The notes: generated by a model from the letters alone, not told the origin. Counted from the stretch's first letter, positions 26,281-35,522 are shown. The stretch is 64,000 nucleotides of DNA from Pseudomaricurvus alkylphenolicus (GCF_011683955.1 NZ_JAAQPI010000017.1:1-64000); one strand, 5' to 3'. Translations and numbers: made by a program.

Positions 26281-27042
26281 ATGATGGAACCCCTTTTCGA
26301 TGTGGGTCAGTGCACGGACAAAGGTAACTGTCGACCACAGAATGAGGACAGTTGTGGGGGAGACGCGCAGCTGGGGCTGTGGTTGGTTGCCGACGGCATG
26401 GGCGGGCACGAACACGGCGAGGTCGCCAGTCAGCTGGCTGTCGAGCACATCGCAGAGCAGGTGCGCCTCGGCAAGTCGCTTGAGGACAGCATTCGCTACA
26501 GTCACCAAATCATTCAGAATGTCAGCCACAGTAAGGGTTCCAGTCGCCCTATGGGAACGACCATAGTCGCCGTGCTGTTCGAAGACAGTCGCTACCAGAT
26601 CGCCTGGGTGGGAGACAGTCGGGCTTACCTTGCCGACCAGCATTTGTGTCAGCTAACCCGGGACCATTCACTGGTACAGCGCCTGCTGGACAGCGGCGTT
26701 GTCACCGAGGAGGAAGCCAAAAATCACCCCAATCGCAATGTCATTACTCAGTCCTTGGGGTCAACCGAAATGAAGTCGCTGGTGGTGGATACCGTCAACG
26801 GTGATTTAAAGGCCGGTCAAAAGCTGTTGCTCTGCAGCGACGGGCTCAATGGCGAACTCTCCGATGAGCGTATTTACGAACTGATGAATACGCCGGACAC
26901 TGCCCAGGATCTTTCGGAGCGCCTGGTGCAGGCCGCCAAGGACGCCGGTGGTCACGACAACATCAGCGCAATAGTGATCAGTTATCCTTCAGAGTCCCTA
27001 AACGCGGACGAGACCATGGTCATCAAGCGGGCGGGTGCATAA
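26281..27042 (+). CDS. PP2C-type protein phosphatase
   Basis: This is a metal-dependent Ser/Thr phosphatase of 253 residues. The PPM motifs are visible: RPQNEDS, VADGMGGHEHGEVAS, RPMGTTIVAVLF, WVGDSRAYL, RDHSLVQRLL, LCSDGLNGELSDE and GGHDNISAIVI. The start is the tandem ATG at 26281, because the longer frame opens with TTG. It is followed by a cyclase-FHA gene and a Ser/Thr kinase on the same strand, so it most likely dephosphorylates that kinase or its targets. Stp/PppA-like in organisation. Confidence 0.93.
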   Translation: MMEPLFDVGQCTDKGNCRPQNEDSCGGDAQLGLWLVADGMGGHEHGEVASQLAVEHIAEQVRLGKSLEDSIRYSHQIIQNVSHSKGSSRPMGTTIVAVLFEDSRYQIAWVGDSRAYLADQHLCQLTRDHSLVQRLLDSGVVTEEEAKNHPNRNVITQSLGSTEMKSLVVDTVNGDLKAGQKLLLCSDGLNGELSDERIYELMNTPDTAQDLSERLVQAAKDAGGHDNISAIVISYPSESLNADETMVIKRAGA

Positions 27043-27087
27043 TGGAAAAAACAATTGCAGGAATGAAACAGGACCGGGGTGCCGGCC

Positions 27088-27981
27088 ATGAATAATTACG
27101 CCATCTTGTTTGCAGATATCGCTGGCAGCTCCGCCTTGTATAAAAGAGTTGGCGATGAACTTGCCCTGAAAATGGTGGATGACTGCCTGGCAGGAATTTC
27201 AGAAATGGTAGTGCAATTTCAGGGTACGGTGGTCAAGACGATCGGCGATGAAGTGATGTGCTTCTTCGAAGACCCGGAAAACGCCGTTCGCTGCGCGCGC
27301 AGTGTGCAGCGGGATCTGCATCAAAAAGCCAAAACTGACTCCAGTACGCTTTCAGTAAAAGTGGGTATTCACTACGGTCAAGCCATGCTCAAGGATGGGG
27401 ATATCTTTGGGGATGCGGTGAATACCGCCGCCCGCATGAATCCGGTGGCCAATGCGGAACAGATCATCACCACCCAAGAAACTATCGACGCCCTCTCCGA
27501 GGAGCTTAAATCCCATACCCGGCCCTTTGATACCATCAAAATCAAGGGGTTTACTCAGGATTCTGTGCTCTACATCGTCGAATGGGCTGACGAAGAATTC
27601 GGTGATGCCACCGTGCTCTCCACAGGTTGCGCAGCCAATCCCAAGGCGGGACTTGCCAGCATTTATCTCAAGTGGGGAGACTACCGGACCCAGATTCACT
27701 CAGACCGATCCTCGTTTGTTATCGGCCGCGATCCGGCTCAATGCGATTTGTCAGTTACCTCAAAACGTGCTTCGCGCAAGCACGTATGGATTGAGTTCCG
27801 CCGCGGCAAGTTCGTGTTGATTGATCACAGTACCAATGGCACTTGGATTCAGACTCAGGATGGCAAGCAGGTATACCTGCGGCGCGAGGAATTACCACTG
27901 TGGGGCAGTGGGCTGATCAGCCTGGGGCAACCCATCGACAATAATCAAGAAGACTGTATACGTTTCGTTACCGAGGATTAA
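27088..27981 (+). CDS. Class III nucleotide cyclase fused to an FHA domain
   Basis: The N-terminal half is a guanylate/adenylate cyclase homology domain. Metal-site residues are visible in LFADIAGSS (D10) and TIGDEVMCFF (D54), and the loop GDIFGDAVNTAARM is present. The C-terminal half (about 190-285) is an FHA phosphothreonine-binding domain (FVIGRDPAQCDL, SRKHVWIEF, STNGTWI). A GTG 9 bases upstream is an alternative start. The kinase gene begins 6 bases after the stop, so the FHA domain probably docks on that autophosphorylated kinase. Whether it makes cAMP, cGMP or neither cannot be decided by eye. Confidence 0.9.
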   Translation: MNNYAILFADIAGSSALYKRVGDELALKMVDDCLAGISEMVVQFQGTVVKTIGDEVMCFFEDPENAVRCARSVQRDLHQKAKTDSSTLSVKVGIHYGQAMLKDGDIFGDAVNTAARMNPVANAEQIITTQETIDALSEELKSHTRPFDTIKIKGFTQDSVLYIVEWADEEFGDATVLSTGCAANPKAGLASIYLKWGDYRTQIHSDRSSFVIGRDPAQCDLSVTSKRASRKHVWIEFRRGKFVLIDHSTNGTWIQTQDGKQVYLRREELPLWGSGLISLGQPIDNNQEDCIRFVTED

Positions 27982-27987
27982 CTGGCC

Positions 27988-29517
27988 ATGGAAATCCCCG
28001 GCTATGAAATCAAGCGCAAGCTCGGTCAGGGTGGTATGGCCGCCGTCTACCTGGCACGCCATATTAGTTTAGAGCGGGATGTCGCTATTAAGGTCATGGC
28101 CAGTTCCCTGGCCGCCGACCCGAGTTTTACCGAGCGCTTCCTGCGCGAAGCCAGAATCGTTGCTCAGCTGAATCATCCTGGTGTGGTCGCCGTTTACGAT
28201 GTGGGGGTGCATGAGAATCATCACTATATTTCCATGGAGTACCACAGCGGTGGTGATCTCAAGCAGCGTCTGAGAGCAGGGCTGACGCTGGACGAAAGTA
28301 TCGACATCATGACCCAGGTGGCTGATGCCTTGAATTTTGCCCACGACAAGGGCTATATCCACCGGGATGTGAAGCCGGACAATATTCTGTTTAGCGAAAC
28401 CGGTCGGCCAGTGCTCACGGATTTTGGCATTGCCAAGGCGACTAATACCGATGTGCAGATGACTCAGGCGGGTACGTTGATGGGTACGCCCCGTTATATG
28501 AGTCCAGAGCAAGCCAAGGGAAAGCCGTCGGACCTGCGCAGCGATATCTACAGCCTGGGCATTATTTTCTTTGAAATGATTACCGGACGCGTTCCTTTCA
28601 ATGCCGACCAGGCCATAGCCATCACCATTCAGCATATTACGGATCCCGTGCCCCGCATCGATCCTCCGATGGATGTCTACCAGTCTGTGATCGATCAGGT
28701 ACTGGCCAAGGAGGCGGATGATCGTTTTCAAAGTGCCAATGAATTTGCCCAGGCCATTGTCGCCACACCTAAACCCCAGTTGGATGCCGGCGCAACCGTG
28801 GTTGCCCTGGAATCTTCCTGGCAGGACTCTAATGCGGAAACCGTTTTGGCCGGTGCGGGTAGCGGTACCGGTGAGCCGGCCTGGAAGCGTTGGACACCAG
28901 CGGCTGCGGCCGCGGTTGTTGTGTTGGCGGGTGCGGGATATTGGTTGTCACGGGATGCCGGGGTTGCTCCCGAGCCACCAGTGCCGGCATTAACGCAAAC
29001 CACGAGGCCTGCAACGACGAGCTCAGCGCCAGAGCCCACCCCAACGCAACCTCCGGCTGAATCGATTAAACCGGAACCCGTCAGTGTCGATCAGCCCGTG
29101 GTCGCCGCTACAACAAAAGTGGAATCTCCGACTTCGGAGCCCGCTTCACCGGCACCGGCCCGGGCTGAACCAGAGCCAGCGCCAAAGCCTGCCCTGGTCG
29201 TTGTTGAAAAGCCTAAACCGCAGCCTCAACCGGTCAAGCGCACCAGTATTCAGGACTTGCAGATCAAAATTCTACTGGCCTCCGCTGAAAGGCTGGTCCA
29301 ACAGGGCGTGTTGCTGAATTCCACGGAGGAAAACGCGGTCACCAAATACCAGAAAATCCTGGCTATCGACCCCCGCCATAAACAGGCGCGGAGAGGTCTG
29401 CAAAAGGTGGTGAACACGCTGGACCAGCAGTTGTCCAATAATGAGCTGGAAGCATCGGCGCGGCAGCATGTGAACTCGGTGTTGAGCGATCTGCGCAACG
29501 AGTACACATTTTTGTGA
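27988..29517 (+). CDS. Membrane Ser/Thr protein kinase, PknB/PpkA type
   Basis: This is a eukaryotic-like kinase of 509 residues. The N-terminal cytoplasmic domain has Gly-loop GQGGMAAV, K35, E54, HRDVKPDN (H125-D127), DFG (145-147) and TPRYMSPEQ, so it should be active. A Thr-rich activation loop (TQAGTLMGT) is a likely autophosphorylation site. One membrane helix spans about 304-320. A Pro/Ala/Glu-rich linker and a helical C-terminal domain (about 415-509) lie outside the membrane. That domain has a TPR-like repeat (KYQKILAIDPRHKQARRGL). It belongs to the PP2C-cyclase/FHA-kinase cluster. Confidence 0.94.
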   Translation: MEIPGYEIKRKLGQGGMAAVYLARHISLERDVAIKVMASSLAADPSFTERFLREARIVAQLNHPGVVAVYDVGVHENHHYISMEYHSGGDLKQRLRAGLTLDESIDIMTQVADALNFAHDKGYIHRDVKPDNILFSETGRPVLTDFGIAKATNTDVQMTQAGTLMGTPRYMSPEQAKGKPSDLRSDIYSLGIIFFEMITGRVPFNADQAIAITIQHITDPVPRIDPPMDVYQSVIDQVLAKEADDRFQSANEFAQAIVATPKPQLDAGATVVALESSWQDSNAETVLAGAGSGTGEPAWKRWTPAAAAAVVVLAGAGYWLSRDAGVAPEPPVPALTQTTRPATTSSAPEPTPTQPPAESIKPEPVSVDQPVVAATTKVESPTSEPASPAPARAEPEPAPKPALVVVEKPKPQPQPVKRTSIQDLQIKILLASAERLVQQGVLLNSTEENAVTKYQKILAIDPRHKQARRGLQKVVNTLDQQLSNNELEASARQHVNSVLSDLRNEYTFL

Positions 29518-29650
29518 TGCCTGGCAATAAACATCAGTATTGAGGTCAATTTTGTGTGCCATTGACCGATATTTTTCAAACAGAACCATTACAATAGCTT
29601 GATGAATTGGGGAAAACCGTTCTACCTGAATGAGGAGGGGGCGAAGGGAT

Positions 29651-31624
29651 ATGACAAAACTAAGCAGACTGGTGTTGGTGATGTGCCTGGCGGGGTGTGC
29701 CGCTCCAGGGCCAAAATACACACTTGATGACATCGCCAATGCACAGTCAGCCGGCAGGCTGGAGGGGCTTTACGAGACCATCAGCCAGACAGTCGCCCAG
29801 GGTAAGGGTGGTCAGGAACTGAGCAGTTTGCTGACGGAAGCCGGTCGTCGCCTGGCAGACGATCAAATCAAGCGGTTTAGCACTGATCTTAAGCAACAGC
29901 GGGCCGAGCGAGGCGCCATTGCCCTGAGTGCCCTGCCTTCTATCGACAGCATTAAAGCCAAATTGCAGCGCTGGAATCCCAGCAGCGCCGCCCAGCTGGA
30001 TAAACTGCTGGCCCGAGAGATCCAGCACACCCGTGATTTTGTGGCCCGCAACCGCGCCACTCTCGACGGCATCAAGTTGCAGGAGCCGCTAAAGGCTATC
30101 GCACTGGCCAGGGACAACGTTTATTTTACCGGCAGCGCGGACGACAAAAGCCTGTTGCAGACGCTGTCTGACCAGTTGGTGGAATACTTCTATTCACGCG
30201 GTGGTCAGAAACTGTTGTCTGGCGATTTCGCCTCCGCACTGGAAGATTATAAGATTGCCGCGGACATTCGCCCGGACTATAAGGATGTGGCTGACCAGGT
30301 AAACCGTATCAATGCTGCGGTATTCTCCCAGCAATTTGTCGGATTGCTGGAGCAGGGCAAAGCGGACGACGCTCACGCGATGTTCCTCAAGGCCTCTGAC
30401 GATCCCTCCTTTGAGCAGATCAAACAGGAGTTGGGATCCACCGTCGGTATCATGCGGGATTTCTTTTCCCAGATGGCCGAGGAATCGAGCGAACACAAAG
30501 AGTACTACACAGCCTATCTGCGCTTCCGCCAAGCCGATGAAATTATGCGTCTGATGGAAATGCAGCATGAGCCGCCAACCAAGCAGAAGCGCGAGTTTAT
30601 TAACTTTCTTCTCAAATTGGCGGAAAAGGTCCGTAAGGATGGACGACCGGGCGTTGCTCTGGGACTGGCCAAAGTGGTTGAAGAGTTGTCGCCCATTCCG
30701 GAAGAGCGAGCTCGTGAAACCAAATCAAGCCGCCAGGTTCGCCGCGTGCTGCGTCAGGCCCGAGAAGAAGTGGAGACTGTCGCGGTCAAGGGTATTTCCA
30801 CCTCCACCTTCGCTCATTCGGCGGGTCAGGGCAACCTGGGTAATGCCATTGCTTCTCGTATCACCAAATACCTGTTCAACGAGATCCCCAACGATGTTCG
30901 TATCGTAGAACGGGAGCAGCTGGAAACCCTGTTGAGAGAGAAAAAGCTCAAGCAGCAATCGGCTCAGCAACGTCTGGCAACCACCGATTACTTTATCGAG
31001 GGCAGCATTCTTGAGGCCAAGGTGGACAGCTCGGTAAAAGACGGCTCCAAAACCATGCGTGTGGTCACGGGCCATAACGACACGCCTAACCCTGAACACG
31101 AAAAATGGTCCAAACGCAAGAACGGTCCTGAACCAGCGCGTTTTATCAAAACGCCAATTACCGAAACTGTCACGGTGAATATCCAAAGCCACCGCAAAGT
31201 GGGGCTGGTATCAGCTTCTTTTCGCCTGATTGCCGCAGAAAGTGCCAAGGTGGTCTACACGGACACCGTGAGCGAAGACGTTGTTCACAACGATCAAAGC
31301 TCAGAAGGTATTCAGATTGGTGAGTTTGTGGCGGAGCATAAGTTCTCTGAGCTGCCGTCCGATGTTGAGATCCTGAACGGCCTCAGTGTCTCGGTGTCCG
31401 ACGAAATCGGTGCCAAGCTGGTCGAAGCGCTTAAGGATTCCGAGTCGGCTTACGCCAAAGAAGCTGAGGCGTTGATGCAGGAAGGCAACATTGTGGATTC
31501 TGCTGAATTCTATGCCTATGCGCTGGTCATGCTGGAAAGCAAGAAGAAAGATGCCGAACAGGTACTGACCAAACTGAAGGACGCGTCTGTACAGGGCGTA
31601 AGCGAAATAGCGGATACCCTGTAA
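29651..31624 (+). CDS. CsgG-like lipoprotein with helical repeats
   Basis: A 657-residue envelope lipoprotein. The signal peptide ends in lipobox LAGC, with Cys near residue 16. The middle (about 30-360) is helical and TPR-like (SGDFASALEDYKIAADIRPDY). Residues about 375-590 carry a CsgG/curli-export-type domain (KGISTSTFAH, VRIVEREQLETLLREKK, YFIEGSILEAKV). The C-terminus has more helical repeats (SAEFYAYALVML). The start at 29651 follows GAGGAGGGG. The 133-base gap to the kinase leaves room for its own promoter, yet the position suggests the kinase's periplasmic domain or signalling output involves this protein. Confidence 0.82.
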   Translation: MTKLSRLVLVMCLAGCAAPGPKYTLDDIANAQSAGRLEGLYETISQTVAQGKGGQELSSLLTEAGRRLADDQIKRFSTDLKQQRAERGAIALSALPSIDSIKAKLQRWNPSSAAQLDKLLAREIQHTRDFVARNRATLDGIKLQEPLKAIALARDNVYFTGSADDKSLLQTLSDQLVEYFYSRGGQKLLSGDFASALEDYKIAADIRPDYKDVADQVNRINAAVFSQQFVGLLEQGKADDAHAMFLKASDDPSFEQIKQELGSTVGIMRDFFSQMAEESSEHKEYYTAYLRFRQADEIMRLMEMQHEPPTKQKREFINFLLKLAEKVRKDGRPGVALGLAKVVEELSPIPEERARETKSSRQVRRVLRQAREEVETVAVKGISTSTFAHSAGQGNLGNAIASRITKYLFNEIPNDVRIVEREQLETLLREKKLKQQSAQQRLATTDYFIEGSILEAKVDSSVKDGSKTMRVVTGHNDTPNPEHEKWSKRKNGPEPARFIKTPITETVTVNIQSHRKVGLVSASFRLIAAESAKVVYTDTVSEDVVHNDQSSEGIQIGEFVAEHKFSELPSDVEILNGLSVSVSDEIGAKLVEALKDSESAYAKEAEALMQEGNIVDSAEFYAYALVMLESKKKDAEQVLTKLKDASVQGVSEIADTL

Positions 31625-31634
31625 CAGGGTATCC
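31612..31634. terminator. Bidirectional hairpin overlapping the CsgG-like gene stop
   Basis: GGATACCCT and AGGGTATCC form a perfect 9-bp stem with a 5-base loop that includes the TAA stop. It separates this gene from the convergent CBS gene. There is no strong T tract on either side. Confidence 0.55.
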
Positions 31635-31647
31635 CATTCGCATAACC

Positions 31648-32070
31648 TTACTGAGTCAACAACAGAGTCAGCACCGCCAGCATGTCGGTGCTGCTCAGAA
31701 TACCCACCACTTCGTCGTTATCCAACACGGGCAGCGCCCCAACCTTGAGCTCCTTCAATAGCAGTGCCGCCTTTAGCAGGGTGGTGTCTGGTGCGATGGA
31801 TGTGACCTCTGTGCAGTAGACTTCGCTGATAGGCAGGTGGCTTTCCAGCGCGCGGGTTCCGCGTTCATAGTTATCGCTGAGTCTGGAAAGGCCTGCGGCG
31901 TAGATATCTCGTTGGGTGACAATGCCGACCAGCTTTTTGTCGCGGTCAACAACAGGAATACTGCGAACACCGCGCTCTTCCATCAGCTTGCGGGCACGGG
32001 CGACGGAGTCACTCGCCGTCAACAGCACCACGTCCTTGGTCATATAGTCCTTCACCAGCATTTTTTTCAC
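31648..32070 (-). CDS. CBS-pair protein
   Basis: The 140-residue cytoplasmic protein consists of two CBS motifs (residues about 8-60 and 78-135) that bind adenosine nucleotides. Seen: VKDYMTKDVVLLTASDSV, RSIPVVDRDKKLVGIVTQRDI, LKVGALPVLDNDEVVGILSST. The first CBS region closely fits the tandem CBS regulators that stand alone. Its partner is unknown. It converges on the signalling cluster. Confidence 0.9.
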   Translation of the reverse strand: MKKMLVKDYMTKDVVLLTASDSVARARKLMEERGVRSIPVVDRDKKLVGIVTQRDIYAAGLSRLSDNYERGTRALESHLPISEVYCTEVTSIAPDTTLLKAALLLKELKVGALPVLDNDEVVGILSSTDMLAVLTLLLTQ

Positions 32071-32244
32071 GATAATCTCCCTAGTTGATGTTCGCCTAAT
32101 GTCTGTATTATAGCCGCGTGCCGAACGGGTATCGCACTCCCGGCGATGGCGCCGGCATGACCTGGATCAAAGCGGAGCCAATCAGGGCGGTTTATCGGCC
32201 CCAGGAGCAATTGCTTAAGCTGCCAGGGTGCTCAACCGAGCTTC

Positions 32245-32721
32245 CTATGAGTGTTGCTCATCGTCCTGCAGAGCGCCAGCGTGCTGGTGCAGCCGGTCGA
32301 TCAAATCGCTGAACTGGCGTCGCTCTTCATCGTTAAAGCAGCACAGCAGTTTTTCCTCGTATTCGTAGGAGGTGGGCACCACATCGTTATAGACAGATTT
32401 GCCGGTGGGGGACAGTTGCAGCATCGAACGCCGGCGGTCTTCCGGGTCGAATTCCCGCTCGATCAATTTACGTTGTAGTAGCTTGCTTACTGCGCGGCTG
32501 ATAATGGATTTCTCGATATGGGTCTTTAACGAAACCTCGTCAGCAGAAATACCGGGATACTCGCCCAATACCGCCATGATGCGCCACTCGGTAATCGAAA
32601 TGGCGAATTTGTCCTTGTAGGTGTCGGCGATTATGCCTGAGACGGTGTTGGACAGAATTGAGAGCCGGTACGGAAAGAACCGCTCCAGGGTGAGTACACG
32701 GCTGAGATCTGAATCGGTCAT
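32245..32721 (-). CDS. MarR-family transcription regulator
   Basis: A 158-residue winged-helix repressor, probably a dimer responding to an aromatic or acyl ligand. The wHTH core is visible (ISITEWRIMAVLGEYPGIS, then VSLKTHIEKSIISRAVSKL, with the wing DPEDRRRSMLQLS). It is divergent from a CoA transferase/racemase gene. Two palindromes lie between the two genes, so it most likely controls that gene and itself. Confidence 0.93.
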   Translation of the reverse strand: MTDSDLSRVLTLERFFPYRLSILSNTVSGIIADTYKDKFAISITEWRIMAVLGEYPGISADEVSLKTHIEKSIISRAVSKLLQRKLIEREFDPEDRRRSMLQLSPTGKSVYNDVVPTSYEYEEKLLCCFNDEERRQFSDLIDRLHQHAGALQDDEQHS

Positions 32722-32798
32722 AAATCCAGGTTTCCTTAAAATGTCTTCAATTTATTCAATATTCGCTTGTTTTCTTGCCATATAGAGTGAGGCAGGTT

Positions 32799-32836
32799 GG
32801 TTGCTAATGCAACCATAAGTGGTTGTCGCTGCAACT
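32799..32836. promoter_or_regulatory. Two palindromic operators for the MarR regulator
   Basis: GGTTGCTAATGCAACC (32799-32814) is a perfect 6-4-6 palindrome. GGTTGTCGCTGCAACT (32821-32836) is a second, weaker copy whose centre lies 22 bp away, on the same helix face. Both share GGTTG...CAAC, a form typical of MarR dimer sites. They sit between the divergent marR-like and CoA-transferase genes. Confidence 0.7.
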
Positions 32837-32950
32837 ATGTATGATGATTTGTTGTTTAATGACAATTTTGCCGACCGCTGAGGTCATTGTTTGCCTGGTG
32901 GGAGTGCCGCAGAATGACTCTCAACAGATATCAAGATGAGGAAACGAGCG

Positions 32951-34108
32951 GTGAGTGGACCTTTAGCAGGCATCAAAGTGATTGAAATCGCTGGCATCGG
33001 CCCCGGTCCCTGCGCCGGCATGATGCTGGCCGATATGGGCGCCGAGGTGATTCTGGTGGACCGTAAGGTGGCCAATGCCAACGCAGCCCAAATTACCGGT
33101 GAGGGTGATGCCAGCCAGGTGACCTTCTTTAATCGCGGCAAGAAGTCGATCGCGGTGGATTTGAAGAGCCCCGAAGGTGTTGAGCTGGTGCTCAAGCTGG
33201 TCGAAGGGGCAGATGTGTTGATCGAAGGCTTTCGTCCTGGGGTGATGGAACGCTTGGGCCTGGGGCCAGAGGTGTGTCTGCAGCGCAACGCCCGTCTGGT
33301 GTACGGCCGTATGACGGGCTGGGGGCAAACCGGGCCACTGTCACATGCCGCTGGCCACGATCCCAATTACATTGGTGTGTCGGGTGCGTTGTACTACGGT
33401 GGCCGCAAAGAACAGCCCCCTATCGCACCTTTGACTTTGGTGGGTGATCTCGGTGGCGGTACTATGGTGCTGGCCTGGGGCATTCTCTGCGCCGTGATTA
33501 ATGCTCAGAAAACCGGCGAAGGCCAGGTGGTGGATGCCGCCATTACCGATGGTTCTGCCTACATTTCCTCCCTACTGATGATGATGCGCAACACCGGCCA
33601 GATTCAGGATCGCCTGGAGACCGGTTGGGCAGACGGTGCCGCGCCCTGGAGCGATACCTACACCTGTGCCGACGGCAAGTTTGTGACGGTTTGTGCGCTG
33701 GAGCCTCAATTCTACGCAGAGATGCTGCAGCGTCTGGATCTGGCCGAGAATCCGTTGTTTGCCAACCAATGGGATATCAAATCCTGGCCCGAAGGCAAAC
33801 GCGTAATGAAAGACATTTTCGCCAGCAAGACTCGCGACGAATGGTGTGAGCTGCTGGAAGGCACGGACGTCTGTTTTGGTCCGGTATTGGATTTCACTGA
33901 AGCGCAACAACACCCCCACAATGTTGCCCGCAAGACCTTCCTGAATGTTAACGGTATTCCTCAGCCGGCGCCGGCGCCCAAGCTGAGTAACTACCAGCCC
34001 GAGGTCGGACCTTGCCCGCGTTTGGGTGAACATACGGATGAAGTTTTGCAAGCAGCCGGATTGCCGGACGGTGCAATGGCGGAACTCAAGTCTAAGGGTA
34101 TCGTTTGA
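32951..34108 (+). CDS. Family III CoA transferase / alpha-methylacyl-CoA racemase
   Basis: An enzyme of about 385 residues that either epimerises 2-methylacyl-CoAs or moves CoA between acids. The sequence fits the racemase (AMACR/Mcr) branch: GIGPGPCAGMMLADMGAEVI, FNRGKKSIAVDLKSPEG, GWGQTGP, AGHDPNYIG with the catalytic His, and AAITDGSAY with the catalytic Asp. The GTG at 32951 is preferred over the ATG at 32936, because GAGGAAAC just upstream of it is a ribosome site. A role in branched-chain, isoprenoid or sterol side-chain breakdown is likely by family. Confidence 0.9.
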   Translation: MSGPLAGIKVIEIAGIGPGPCAGMMLADMGAEVILVDRKVANANAAQITGEGDASQVTFFNRGKKSIAVDLKSPEGVELVLKLVEGADVLIEGFRPGVMERLGLGPEVCLQRNARLVYGRMTGWGQTGPLSHAAGHDPNYIGVSGALYYGGRKEQPPIAPLTLVGDLGGGTMVLAWGILCAVINAQKTGEGQVVDAAITDGSAYISSLLMMMRNTGQIQDRLETGWADGAAPWSDTYTCADGKFVTVCALEPQFYAEMLQRLDLAENPLFANQWDIKSWPEGKRVMKDIFASKTRDEWCELLEGTDVCFGPVLDFTEAQQHPHNVARKTFLNVNGIPQPAPAPKLSNYQPEVGPCPRLGEHTDEVLQAAGLPDGAMAELKSKGIV

Positions 34109-34130
34109 GAATGCGAGAGGTTTGAGTCTG

Positions 34131-34166
34131 GATGACGGGGCGCCAGTGAGCGCCCCGTCATCTTTT
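34131..34166. terminator. Bidirectional intrinsic terminator
   Basis: GATGACGGGGCGC and GCGCCCCGTCATC form a perfect 13-bp stem with a 6-base loop, followed by TTTT. It sits between the convergent CoA-transferase and ferredoxin-reductase genes and should end both transcripts. Confidence 0.9.
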
Positions 34167-34172
34167 GGAACG

Positions 34173-35396
34173 TTATCCGGCTAACAGTTCTTTGGGCGCA
34201 ATGCTCTCGTCGGCCAGTTTGGCGGGATCGACGGAGATATTCTCGGCGATCAGCTTCTTGCTCACCATAAACTCCTGTGGACGGTTTACACAGTCGGCTG
34301 AAATCAGCTTGCCTTCCTTCAGGTAGAAGGCCACAAAGCTGCGGCTGCCGTCTTTGTCGCCGCGAATAATCACTTCGTCGTAGCCCTGGCTGAGTCCGGC
34401 GATCTGCAATTTCAGGTCGTACTGGTCGGACCAGAACCAAGGCAGGCTGCTATAGACCTTTTCATTGCCACAGATACTGGCGGCGGCACTCTTGGCCTGA
34501 TCGGTGGCGTTGGGTACCGATTCCAGCCGCAGGCGGATATCGTAGAGGGCATTGGGGTGATTGGTGACATCACCGGCGGCGACAATGTCAGGGTCATTGG
34601 TGCGGGCGTACTGGTCAACCACCACGCCGTTTTCCACTTCCAGGCCAGCGGCTTCGGCAAGCTCAACGTTGGGCACGATACCGACACCAATCACCACCAG
34701 GTCGGCATCAAAATGGGTACCATCGGCACAGGTGACACGCTGTACCTTGCCATCGCCTTCAAAGCCGGCAACTGCCACACCGGTTTTGATGGAGACGCCT
34801 TCGTCGCTGTGGACGCGGGTGTAAAACTCAGACAGCTCCGGAGCGGTTACGCGGGCCAGCACCCGGGGTGCCATTTCCAGCACGGTGACGTTCATGCCCT
34901 GTTTTTTCAGAGAGGCTGCGGTTTCCAGGCCGATATAGCCGCCACCGACAATCACAGCGTTAGCGCCTTCGGCTACGTCTTCTTTGATCTTCTCCACATC
35001 ACTGATGTCACGCAGGTAGTGGATGCCGCCCAGTTCCACGCCCGGCAGGGATACCGTGCGCACCCGAGAGCCCGTGCACAGGGCGAGCTTGTCATAGCTC
35101 ATGACTTCGCCGTTATCCAGCGTCAGGGTCTTGTGGGAGCGGTCGATACTTTCAACCCGAACGCCCAGTTTGAACTCGATGTCGTTCTTCTCATAGATTG
35201 CCTGGTTGCGGATCAGGAGCTTCTCAGGAGTGGTGTCGCCGGCCAGGAAGGCTTTGGAAAGGGGGGGACGATGATAGGGCAGGTAGGGCTCGTCACCCAG
35301 AACAATGATTTTGCCATCCCATCCTTCCTGACGCAGGGAAGGGGCCAGTTGTGCCGCCGCGTGGCTGGCACCGATAATAATGCAGGTCTTGGACAT
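34173..35396 (-). CDS. FAD-dependent ferredoxin/rubredoxin reductase
   Basis: This flavoprotein passes electrons from NAD(P)H to a ferredoxin or rubredoxin that feeds an oxygenase. Of its 407 residues, the FAD site is at the N-terminus (IIIGASHAAAQLAPSLR), followed by YHRPPLSK. The NAD(P) site is VIVGGGYIGLETAASLK. The second FAD motif is IVAAGDVTNHP. The C-terminal reductase domain has WFWSDQYDLKLQIAG. It matches the BphA4/PdR class. The start at 35396 (MSKTCII) is preferred over the ATG 9 bases upstream. The partner oxygenase is not in the window. The divergent AraC gene is the likely regulator. Confidence 0.93.
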   Translation of the reverse strand: MSKTCIIIGASHAAAQLAPSLRQEGWDGKIIVLGDEPYLPYHRPPLSKAFLAGDTTPEKLLIRNQAIYEKNDIEFKLGVRVESIDRSHKTLTLDNGEVMSYDKLALCTGSRVRTVSLPGVELGGIHYLRDISDVEKIKEDVAEGANAVIVGGGYIGLETAASLKKQGMNVTVLEMAPRVLARVTAPELSEFYTRVHSDEGVSIKTGVAVAGFEGDGKVQRVTCADGTHFDADLVVIGVGIVPNVELAEAAGLEVENGVVVDQYARTNDPDIVAAGDVTNHPNALYDIRLRLESVPNATDQAKSAAASICGNEKVYSSLPWFWSDQYDLKLQIAGLSQGYDEVIIRGDKDGSRSFVAFYLKEGKLISADCVNRPQEFMVSKKLIAENISVDPAKLADESIAPKELLAG

Positions 35397-35465
35397 GAAT
35401 ACCACTCATCGAAACTTTGTTTAAGGTGGCGACTAGCTTAATGCCCGACCGTTAAAACATGGCTA

Positions 35466-35522
35466 TCATTTTCGTCCACATGATTAGTATTTTCGGCCAA
35501 TTAAGGCTATCATTTTGGGCCA
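35466..35522. promoter_or_regulatory. Three direct repeats, probable AraC-type operator
   Basis: TCATTTTCGTCCA (35466), GTATTTTCGGCCA (35487) and TCATTTTGGGCCA (35510) are 13-base direct repeats spaced 21 and 23 bp, about two helix turns. AraC-family proteins bind tandem direct repeats of this kind. They lie between the divergent reductase and AraC genes. The third overlaps a possible TTG start of the regulator, which suggests autoregulation. Confidence 0.65.

Noticed and set aside
26281-29517. Type VI secretion locus
   Set aside because: Phosphatase, FHA and kinase genes recall T6SS control, but no tss structural gene (VipA/B, ClpV, VgrG, Hcp) is in the window.
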